From assembly GCA_020847555.1 (NCBI GenBank), contig JADLBT010000169.1, positions 1-64,000 on the forward strand: a DNA stretch of 64,000 nt, given 5' to 3'. The notes below the pieces were generated by a model. It searched no databases, was not told the DNA's origin, and was given only the letters and a program-made list of their open reading frames with translations. A program made the translations under genes and the position numbers. Positions 43,743-52,400 of the stretch are shown piece by piece; positions within the stretch are counted from its first letter, which is position 1; each line of letters starts with the position of its first letter. This stretch comes from Gemmataceae bacterium (GTDB taxonomy: Bacteria; Planctomycetota; Planctomycetia; Gemmatales; Gemmataceae).

Positions 43743-45902
43743 TCACTCCTCCCTCCCCGACCCCAGCCGGATCCCGAGCGAGTGCAACCGCTCGCGCAGC
43801 GCCGCCGTGTTCTCCTCCGCCACCACCAGCGCCGTCGGTCCCAGACGCCCCTCGATCAGGGCGCGTGTCCCCGGCCATTGCTGAAGCCCGTCGGCCACCT
43901 CGGCGGTCGGGACGTACAGCACCTGGAGCCGGCGCATCTCCAGCGGCGGGACGTGCGGTCCGGCGAGCAGCAGGCGGGCCGCGGGCGGCAGCGGTTGCCC
44001 GCCGCGCTGCACGAACCACGCCTCCAGCGCCTGCGGGGTCAGCCCCTGTTCCCGGCCCGCCGCCACCGTCTCCGGCGTCAGCCGATAGTAGCGCCGGCCG
44101 TTAGCCGCGTGCCGCTCGACCGGCTCGGCGAACCGGCGCACCTCCGTCTCGACCAGCAGGTCGGAGCGCGACGCATCCACGCCGAGCGTTACCCCGTCCG
44201 ACTCGACCTCGACGCACTTCTCCGGCGGCAGGGTGTAGTCGCGCGTCGCCGTCAGCCGGAAGTGGCGGTACTCGATGTCGCTCTCCCGCGCCACCACCGC
44301 CAGCCGGTCCGACAGACGCACCGCCGGCAGACCGCGCGCCAGTGCCTCGTTCAGATCCTCCGGCGAGTTGAACTCGAACAGGGCGGCCGCACCGTAGACC
44401 TGGATGCGCTCGCGCTTGTTCGCCCAGGTGCGCAGCGAGTTGATGACCGGGTCGGGCACCGGCTTCATGCCGTGGCGGTTCAGTGCCTGCAGGATCGTCT
44501 CGAACGACTCGCCCGCCTCCAGAGCCCGGTAGACGCTCTCGGGCTGCAGCTGGAGCGTGCAGGCCGGCCCGAGCCCCGTCCACGTCGCGAGCCGGGACAG
44601 CTGCGCGACCAGCGCCGGCGTCAGTCCCTGGCGGTAGGCGAGAATCTCCAGATTTGGCTGTACCAGGAGCGTTTGCGGGAACCCGGCGAGCGCCGGCGGC
44701 TCCTCCTGCCCGACCAGCCAGCGGCCGAGCAGCGCCAGGCGCACCACCCACGCCCCGTCGGCGTCCCGGGCGGCCTGCACCAGCCGCAGCTGATACGCCA
44801 GCCCGAGCAGGAACGGCCCGACCCCACAGCCAGTGCCGGCCTTCGCGCTGCGGTTACCCTCCCAGTACGGATGCCGCTCGCGCAGCCAGCCCTCCAGCGC
44901 CTCCGGCCGGACCCACTGGCCGCCGGTCAGCTGGCCGAGCAGGAGCAGCGCCGACAGGTACACAGTTGGGTATGGGTTGCCGGGCACCCGGCCGGCGGCC
45001 TGCCCCTCGCAGACATTCCACACCTCGATGCGCAGCAGGGCCGCCCACAGCGAGGCGACCACCGCCGGCAGTCCTTCCTCCCCACTCGTTGACTCGCGCC
45101 CGGCGTGCAGCTCGCCGTCGGCCTCGCGCAGCAGCCCGTCGGCGACGGCCAACTCCACCGCGAGCAATCCCACATCCGGGACGGTCGCGAGACTGTCGGG
45201 CGGGATGGCATTGAGCAGCGGGTCGGTGCGGAGTCGTTCCAGGTCGCGTTTGAAGAACCCGCCCTGCTGGGTCCGCCGCACCGGCTGCGCCGCCACCTGC
45301 TGCCCCAGCACCGCCAGCCGCAGCGGCCAGTCCAGCCCGTCGGCCTCCTGGGCGCTCACTGTACCCGGGAGGGAGGCGGCGCCGGGACACCCGGGCAGGG
45401 CGAGAGCCTCCCACGTGAGCCGCGAGGTGACGAACGGGTGGGCGAACACGACCGGCCGCCCGCCATCGCTGAGCGTCAGCCACGCCTCGAAGTCCTTCAG
45501 GCGGGCCGCAGCCGGCGCCGACTCGCCGTCGTCCGTGGCCGGGAGCCCGAAGTCCGGGTACAGCAGGCCGGCCCGGAGCAATGTAAGGATCGGTTGCAGT
45601 CCGTCGGGCTGGCCGAGGGTGACGAGGAGTTCGACGAGGCTGCCGACCGGCCAGCGCGCCTGCCGGCTGTGGCCGATCAGGGCGAGTACCTGCCGGCAGG
45701 CCGGTTCGAGATCGGCGAGGCGGCGGTCGAGGACCGGCGCGTTCTGCAGCGTCGCGATGCTGCGCTGACTCAGCTCGTCGGCTGGCCACTGGTTGCGCGG
45801 CTTGAACAGGCGGGCGGCGACCTGGCGCAACAGCGGTTCGTCGTAGCGCAGGAGGGTGCGCCGGAGGCGGTCGGACCAGACGGCGGGATCGAGCGGCGGC
45901 AT
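43743..45902 (-). CDS. Helicase-associated (Helicase_C_3) protein, XPB partner
   Basis: 719 residues. The C-terminal half (about 440-560) matches the XPB/Ssl2-like helicase-associated domain: LLVQPNLEILAYRQGLTPALV, FETILQALNRHGMKPVP, and LRTWANKRERIQVYGAAALFEF. The first 400 residues are helical repeats without a known motif. It has no ATPase motifs. Mycobacteria also place such a protein (Rv0862c) beside an XPB helicase, so it likely assists that helicase. It is third in the operon. Confidence 0.75.
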   Translation of the reverse strand: MPPLDPAVWSDRLRRTLLRYDEPLLRQVAARLFKPRNQWPADELSQRSIATLQNAPVLDRRLADLEPACRQVLALIGHSRQARWPVGSLVELLVTLGQPDGLQPILTLLRAGLLYPDFGLPATDDGESAPAAARLKDFEAWLTLSDGGRPVVFAHPFVTSRLTWEALALPGCPGAASLPGTVSAQEADGLDWPLRLAVLGQQVAAQPVRRTQQGGFFKRDLERLRTDPLLNAIPPDSLATVPDVGLLAVELAVADGLLREADGELHAGRESTSGEEGLPAVVASLWAALLRIEVWNVCEGQAAGRVPGNPYPTVYLSALLLLGQLTGGQWVRPEALEGWLRERHPYWEGNRSAKAGTGCGVGPFLLGLAYQLRLVQAARDADGAWVVRLALLGRWLVGQEEPPALAGFPQTLLVQPNLEILAYRQGLTPALVAQLSRLATWTGLGPACTLQLQPESVYRALEAGESFETILQALNRHGMKPVPDPVINSLRTWANKRERIQVYGAAALFEFNSPEDLNEALARGLPAVRLSDRLAVVARESDIEYRHFRLTATRDYTLPPEKCVEVESDGVTLGVDASRSDLLVETEVRRFAEPVERHAANGRRYYRLTPETVAAGREQGLTPQALEAWFVQRGGQPLPPAARLLLAGPHVPPLEMRRLQVLYVPTAEVADGLQQWPGTRALIEGRLGPTALVVAEENTAALRERLHSLGIRLGSGREE

Positions 45903-45983
45903 TGCAGGGTGCGACCTGGCACGCGGGAGGCGCGAGCGGCCCGCGGAGTGAGATCCGCGGGCCTCCCGCGCCGGTTGAATCTC

Positions 45984-46199
45984 TTAAATCACGGCGGGCG
46001 TGTGGCCCATGCGCTGCAACTCCTGCACCACGGCGTCCGCGCGACCGCTGCGCACGAGCAGAACCCGGTCCGTCAATCGTCCGACCACGTCCTGGGCCAG
46101 CTTGCGGCTGGCGAGCAGTTCCTCTGCCAGGACCGCGTCCTCGGTCCGGATCAGACAAACGCGGCGGTGCAGCTTCACGGGGATGCGTGCCTTTTCCAT
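45984..46199 (-). CDS. Small hypothetical protein between XPB and its partner
   Basis: 71 residues, 20 bases after the XPB gene and 81 before the helicase-associated gene, on the same strand. Sequence: two beta/helix units (VCLIRTEDAVLAEELLASRK, VVGRLTDRVLLVRSGRADAV), no cysteines, no membrane segment. The position suggests a third component of the helicase system. I do not recognise a family. Confidence 0.65.
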   Translation of the reverse strand: MEKARIPVKLHRRVCLIRTEDAVLAEELLASRKLAQDVVGRLTDRVLLVRSGRADAVVQELQRMGHTPAVI

Positions 46200-46219
46200 G
46201 TGCGCCCACGGGATGGCGG

Positions 46220-47938
46220 TCAGCGAACGGCCGGCTCGGCCGCGAGGGGCTCGGGCTGCCCGACGACGTCGGCGGCGTCGAGGATGCTGTAGCTGTAGCC
46301 CTGCTCGGTCAGGAACAGCTGGCGGTGGTGCGCGAAGTCCAGCTCGCGCGTGTCGCGCGTCACCAGCGTGTAAAAGTGGGCTGTTTCGCCGTTCGCCTTC
46401 GGCCGCAGGATGCGCCCCAGCCGCTGCGCCTCCTCCTGGCGCGACCCGAACGTCCCCGACACCTGGATCAGCACGTTCGCGTCCGGCAGGTCGATGGCGA
46501 AGTTCCCCACCTTGGACAGGATCATCTGCTTGATCTCGCCCTTGCGGAACTGGTCGTACAGCACCTCGCGCTCACTGCTCGGCGTCTGGCCGGTGATGAT
46601 CGGGATGTCGAACCGCTTCTGCATCTGGCGGAGTTGCTTGAGGTACTGGCCGATGATCAGCACATGCTTGTCGGCGTACTTCTCCAGCAGCCGCGTGACC
46701 ACCTCGTCCTTGGCCGGGTTCTCGCTGGCGAGCCGGTACTTGTTCCGCCACTCGGCCACGGCGTACTCCATGCGCAGCGGCTCGGGCAGAGCGACACGCA
46801 CCTCGGTGCAGTTCGCCTCGGCGATCCAGCCGCGTGTCTCCAGTTCGCGCCACGGCACGTCGTACTTCTTCGGCCCGATCAGGCTGAAGACGTCCTCCTC
46901 ACGCCCGTCCTCGCGGATCAGCGTGGCCGTCAGGCCGAGACGGCGCCGCGCCTGGATGTTCGCCGTCACCCGGAACACCGGGGCCGGCAGCAGGTGGACC
47001 TCGTCGTAGACGATCAGCCCCCAGTCGCGCTGGTCGAACAGCTTGAAGTGGGGGAACTCCTCCTTCCTGTCCGGCCGGTGGGTGAGGATCTGGTACGTCG
47101 CGACCGTCACCGGGGCGAGATCCTTCGTCTCCCCCGTGTACTCCGCGATGTCCTTCTCGGCCAGGTCGGTGCGGTCGAGGATCTCGCGTTTCCACTGCTT
47201 GACGGCGGTGATGCTCGTGGTGAGAATCAGGGTGTTGCGCTGGACCAGGGCCATCGCCGCGATACCGACGATGGTCTTGCCAGCCCCGCACGGGAGGACC
47301 ACGACGCCGCTGCCGCCGCGGACGTCACCGCCAGCGTAGAAGACGTCGGCCGCCTCGCGCTGGTAGTCGCGCACCTGGAACGGCAGGCCGGCCCGGGTGA
47401 CCCGCCGCAAGCCGAGCGGCAGCAGGGCGCCCTCGGTGTACCCGGCCAGATCCTCGGCCGGGTAGCCGACTGCAATCAGGCCCTGCTTGAGCACCCCGCG
47501 GAAGGCCGCCTCGACGGCGAAGCTGTCCGGCGCGAGGCGTTCGCCGAGGTAGTCGCGCACCTTCGGCTGGCGGGCCAGTTCCTCCAGCAGCGGGCGGTCG
47601 GCGCAGACCAGGCGCAGGCGCGCGCCGTCGCGCTCCAGCCTGACGCGCCCGTACCGCCCGACCAGTTCGGCGATGTCGGTGATCAGGTTCCCCGGAATGG
47701 GGAATTTGCTGTACCGGCGCAGCACGTCTGCCATCGCCTCGGCCGTCAGGCCGGCGGCGGCGGCGTTCCACAGGGAGAGCGGGGTGAGCCGGTAGGTGTG
47801 GATGTGTTCGGGGCTCTTTTCCAACTCGGCGAAGGGAGCCAGGGCATCCCGTGCTTCCGCATAGCGCGGGTTATCGACCTCGACCAGGACCGTGCGATCC
47901 CCCTGCACGATGAGCGGGTTGGTGGGATCGTAATGCAT
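46220..47938 (-). CDS. XPB-type DNA repair helicase (ERCC3-like)
   Basis: 572 residues from the ATG at 47938, after AAGGAA; the frame upstream is open but noncoding. The N-terminal XPB domain covers about 1-170. SF2 motifs: Walker A LPCGAGKT, DEVH box (IVYDEVHLLP), GLTATLIREDGREEDVF (the XPB RED motif) and RLGRILRPK (motif VI). It unwinds DNA for repair or transcription-linked processes. It heads an operon with the 71-residue and 719-residue proteins. Confidence 0.93.
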   Translation of the reverse strand: MHYDPTNPLIVQGDRTVLVEVDNPRYAEARDALAPFAELEKSPEHIHTYRLTPLSLWNAAAAGLTAEAMADVLRRYSKFPIPGNLITDIAELVGRYGRVRLERDGARLRLVCADRPLLEELARQPKVRDYLGERLAPDSFAVEAAFRGVLKQGLIAVGYPAEDLAGYTEGALLPLGLRRVTRAGLPFQVRDYQREAADVFYAGGDVRGGSGVVVLPCGAGKTIVGIAAMALVQRNTLILTTSITAVKQWKREILDRTDLAEKDIAEYTGETKDLAPVTVATYQILTHRPDRKEEFPHFKLFDQRDWGLIVYDEVHLLPAPVFRVTANIQARRRLGLTATLIREDGREEDVFSLIGPKKYDVPWRELETRGWIAEANCTEVRVALPEPLRMEYAVAEWRNKYRLASENPAKDEVVTRLLEKYADKHVLIIGQYLKQLRQMQKRFDIPIITGQTPSSEREVLYDQFRKGEIKQMILSKVGNFAIDLPDANVLIQVSGTFGSRQEEAQRLGRILRPKANGETAHFYTLVTRDTRELDFAHHRQLFLTEQGYSYSILDAADVVGQPEPLAAEPAVR

Positions 47939-48162
47939 TCTGTGCGGTTCCTTCGCCACGGGCGAAAGCGGCACGCGAGCCGCAAAAAGGGAAGTGTAGT
48001 GGCTTGGCGCGCGGCTTACAAGGCGAAGTCCCGGCCGGATGAAGTTCCCCGCACACAACGAATACCCTTCCCGCGCCGCTGGTGATCCTCCATGCAAGAA
48101 GGTTTTCGTGCAAGCGCCCGCGCTGGACACCCCGCGGCCCGGAAGGGCCGGTGCAGGGCCGT

Positions 48163-49278
48163 TCAGTTCCCGCACAGAGCGTTGGGCGCGACGACGAACG
48201 GAACCTCGGCCACGGCGGGCGGGCGCGGTGGGTCGGTACTCTCGTCCCAGACCCGCAGGATCAGGCTGTACTCCCCGGGCGGGATCGGCGGGACGTAGAA
48301 GCTGTAGCTGTGGTAGCACTCACTGAACAGATTCGGGCTGCGCAGCGGCCGCGTCTGGGCCTTCAGGTCGTACTTGTAGCTCCGGCCGCTGGCCCCCTTC
48401 TCCTTGATCTCCACCTTGCTCCGCAGCCGCATCTCGTAGCACGGGCCGGACGCGGCCGTCCCGACGTTGCGCAGCCCGACGTTGCGGAGTTCGACGTAGA
48501 GCAACACCCGCTCCCCCGGCAGTCGCTGGTCCGGCCGGACCTCGCACGCGGCCTGAAACCGATGCTGCTTCGGGACTTCCTTGTAGGTCTTGAAGCCGTC
48601 GATCTGCTCGCAGAAACACATGTGCTGGATGACGAGCCGGGAGCGCAACCGCAGCGCCAGCAGGCCGTCCTGCAGGTGGCCGAGGACGACGGCGAGTTCC
48701 TCGGGCGACGGCTGGCCCTTGCTGCTGTTCAGATCCCGCAGCGCCAGCAGAACCCGCTTGATCGCCCCGTCGCTGTCCTGGAGTTCGGCCAGCACCGCCT
48801 CGGCCTTCTTCAGGTCGTCCTTGAGCAGGCAGTCCAGCGCGACCACCAGGGGTTCCTTCGGCTCCGGCGGCACGAGGGCAGGCTGCGGCTCGACGTGGGT
48901 GGCAACCGGGTAGAACGGCGGCGGGGCGTTCTGCGGCGGCGCCGGATCGGGAACCGGCGGGGCGTCCGGGAAGCGCTCGATCGCCTGGAGGATGCGCGGG
49001 TCGGTCCGCGGACCCGGGCTCAGGAGACGGTTGACGGTGGGGCTGTAGGGCGAGTGCGACCTCGTCATCCCGCCGACGGCAGCGACACCCATACCCTGCG
49101 GGTCGTCAACCCCGGCCCCGGCCGGCGGCTGATCGCGCACCTCCGGCCTGGTGATCTCCCTGGCCGGGTCGGGTTTCTTACCCCACGACAGGGATTTGAA
49201 GTCAACAAGCGAACACCCCGACAACAGGCCGGCACACACCCAGGCAGCAACAATCCTGTGTCCCGTACGCCGTGTCAT
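48163..49278 (-). CDS. Lipoprotein of unknown function
   Basis: 371 residues with a lipoprotein signal (LLSGCSL, Cys at about 22). A long Pro-rich spacer (about 30-140) follows. The rest has a short helical region (DCLLKDDLKKAEAVLAELQD) and a beta-rich end with a duplicated NVGLRNVGT. Two Cys in CFCEQ may pair. I do not recognise the family. It lies upstream of the XPB operon, with a 224-base gap. Confidence 0.65.
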   Translation of the reverse strand: MTRRTGHRIVAAWVCAGLLSGCSLVDFKSLSWGKKPDPAREITRPEVRDQPPAGAGVDDPQGMGVAAVGGMTRSHSPYSPTVNRLLSPGPRTDPRILQAIERFPDAPPVPDPAPPQNAPPPFYPVATHVEPQPALVPPEPKEPLVVALDCLLKDDLKKAEAVLAELQDSDGAIKRVLLALRDLNSSKGQPSPEELAVVLGHLQDGLLALRLRSRLVIQHMCFCEQIDGFKTYKEVPKQHRFQAACEVRPDQRLPGERVLLYVELRNVGLRNVGTAASGPCYEMRLRSKVEIKEKGASGRSYKYDLKAQTRPLRSPNLFSECYHSYSFYVPPIPPGEYSLILRVWDESTDPPRPPAVAEVPFVVAPNALCGN

Positions 49279-49405
49279 CCTGACCTCGGGCCGAGCCTGT
49301 CCACGCCTGCCATCCCGGGCAGGGAAAGGGGCGGAAGTATAGCGGTCCCCCGCCGACCGTCAACCCCGATGCGAGCGGGGAGTGAGGAGGAGGGAGTGAG
49401 AAGGG

Positions 49406-49471
49406 AAAGCCCACGGGCGGCACCCCGTGGACCAGTTCCCTGACGCCTGGCCCACAGGCGACCCCGGGGCT
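49406..49471. repeat. Decayed palindrome copy with outer arms
   Basis: AAAGCCCACGGGCGGCACCC and CCCGTGG stand against CCCACAGGCGACCCCGGGGCTT; several pairs are lost. Outer GTGAGGAGGAGGGAGTGAG (49382-49400) faces CTCACTCCTCACTCCTCACT (49482-49501), as at 43667. Confidence 0.65.
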
Positions 49472-49479
49472 TCACCGCC

Positions 49480-52400
49480 TCACTCCTCACTCCTCACTCC
49501 CCGGCGGAAGCGGATGTCCAGGTTGCGCGGAAGATGAGAGTCGTATCGGCTCAGGGCCTGCGCCGACTTGGGCATTTTGTGGAATAGCTCGCAGAGCACC
49601 CCCACCAGGTCGCGCAGCCCCTCCGCCTTCGGCAGCGCCCCAGGCAGCTGTTCCAGCAAGCGCCCATTGCCGTTGTCGCCCGCCTTGCCCAGCCAGCGGT
49701 GGCGCAGCAGTGCGAAGCGGTAGCCGCTGGTCCACTCGGAACACGCCAGGCCGGGTTTCGGGACCGCCTCCGTGCCCGGGGCGTCCTGGGGGGCCACGTC
49801 GAGCAGGGCCGCCTGCGCTCCCAGGAACCCGCCAAACTCGCGGGCGACCAGGGCCAGGTCGAGGGCCGTGTCCGCCAGGTAGCGGCCGCCGCGCGAGTCC
49901 GGCATCCAGAAGAACTGCTGCTCACCCTTCGCGCTTGCCTTCCCCTGGAAGTAGAACAGAACCAGATCGTTCGTCGTCACTTTCCCGGCGGCACGGGCAC
50001 GGATCGCGTCGCGGATGCGGAGCAGCTGGCTGAAGACGTCGCTCCGCCGGTCGTCCTCGGTCAGCGGCGGGTAAAACTGGGTCGTCAGCACGCCGGCCGC
50101 CTCAAGTGGGACCAGAGCCTTGCCGAGTTTCTCCCGCATCGTCGTCGCGTCGCTCTTCAGCGGCGCCACGATGACGACATGGACCAGCGGCCGGGCGCGC
50201 GGCTTCGCACAGTCCAGCACCAGTTCCGTTCGCGCGTCCTCCCGGACCACCAGCTGCGGCAGGGACAGGTCGATCTTGTTCCCTTGCGGGGCGTTGAGCA
50301 CGACCGGCGCCCTGAACGTCCGCTCGGTCCCCCCCTCCACCTGCTTCGGCGCGCCCAGTTCCACCTCGGGCTGGCGGAAGCCGTTGACGCGCAGCTGCAG
50401 CCTGGGGGTGCCGGCCGGCTGGTTGCCCTGGCCGAACGAGCGCACGGTGCCGTGGACCCAGACCACCGGCTCTGGCGCCGGGGCGAACCGCAGTGCGCCG
50501 ACGCCCGCCTGGCGCGTGACCGAGTTGCCGTTCGCGGCCGCGGCGGTCAGCCGGTCCACCTCGATCTGCACCGGCTTCTCGACCGCGTTGACGGTCAGCC
50601 GGCTCTCGCCGCGCTCCCCGCCGTCGCTCTCGGCCAGGATCTGCACCACGTTCGTGCCCCACTGGAGCGGGACGGTCGCCTCGTACTCGTAAAGGTTGTC
50701 GCCGATCGACTTCGGGCCGACGTGCGGGACCGCCTGCGCCTCGCCCTGACGCCACACCTCGACCTTCTTCGGCGGCTGCGGCAGCGTGACGCGGAAGGTC
50801 ACCTTCACCTCCCGGTCGAGGAGGGTGCGGGCGGCTCCGGCCGGGGAGAGGACCGCGATCCCCGGCCTGGGCCTGGGCTTCTGGAACTCGAACTTCGCCA
50901 CCCCCGGCTTGAGCGAGTCGCCGTCCTCGTTGTGGGTCCAGACCTCGATCTGGTTCTCCTCCGCCGGCAGCGCGACCCCCTGCACCTCCAGCCGCCACAG
51001 GTGCTTCTCGGCGTCCGCCTTCGGCGGCATGACCTTGAAGCCGCGCGGCGGCTCGCCGTTCACATGGACGGTGGTCCGGTCGGCCACCAGCGGGGTGGCG
51101 GACTGCACCACGGCGGTCAAGACCACCTCTGGCCGGTTGCCGGCCTGAGCCGCCTGCACCGCCTTCATCTGGGGCGGCCGCAGGTAGAGCGCGTGAAGGT
51201 AGCCGGTCTGCGGGTCGCCGGCCCACTCCGACGGGATCTTCGCGCTGTCGTGCGACACCAGCACCTGAACGAAGTTCGGACCCGGTTGCAGTTTCACCCC
51301 CTTGGCGGTGACGGTGCCGCTCTTCGAGTCGAGCAGCGCAGTCGCGTCGGCCAGCTGGCGGTTGACGAGTACCGTCGCCTTCAGGGGAAGGTTTCGCGGT
51401 GAGTCCTTCGGCCAGTACAGCTTGCCCGCGACATCGATTTTGGTTGTCGGCGCCACCGTCCCGTACACGGTCGGCACAGGCATCAGCACGACGCGCGGCA
51501 GACGCGGCCGGTAGAAGAGGGTGAGGGCCTCGATCTGTTCCTTGCTGTCGGGGGTCGCGGCCCGGAACCGCACGGTCTGCACGCCCGGGACCAGGGGCAC
51601 CACCTCATGGATTTCGATCTTCTTGAGCCCCGGTTTGAGCTGCGCGAGCGTACCCTTACCGCCGGACGCGACGTTCTGCCAGCTCGCCGCGCTCAGAGCC
51701 TGGGGAGCGGTGACAGTTCCCTTGATAAGAACCTTCGGACCCTCCACCAGCATGGTCCGCCCCGGCTGGATCGTCTCGGGGATCTGCGGGTCGCCGCCCT
51801 CGAACGGCGTTACCGACGTCAGTACGATGGTCGGACTCTTCAGCACGACCTGCTCGTAAGTGCGGCGGAGGCTCAGCCGGTCGGTTTCGCGGGCCGGGTA
51901 CTTCGGGTGGGCCTTCTCGTTCGTCGCGACCACCTCGATGCGGTTCGGACCCGCTTCCAGTGCGATCGGTACGGACACCTTCTGCACCTTGCCCGGGTAG
52001 GTCTGCGCGCGGATCGCCTTCTTCTTCCCGTTCACCTCCTGAGTGACCGTGACCCGGACCGGGACACCGTCCGCTCCCGGGCGGAGGGTCAGCTCCAGCG
52101 GGAACGCCTTCTCCTTCACCGTTCCGGTCGGCGCGCCGGCGAACTCCAGGGTCGGGGCCGGCGGCTGGTAGAGCAGGGGAAGCAGAGGGGAGGGGTGCGC
52201 GACCTTCTCCCCGCTCAGGGTGACCAGGGCCTGCAGGGTGTGGTCCGGACCGTCGGGCAGCTCGACCTGGGCGGACCACCCGGCCCCATCCCGCTCGCCG
52301 AACGAGCGCGGCGGTCTTCCGTTCAGCTGCCAGGCCAGCGTGTCGCCCTGCTTGCTCTCGTAGTGGCCCACGAGCAGGTGCAGCTCCGGCCGGCGCGTCC

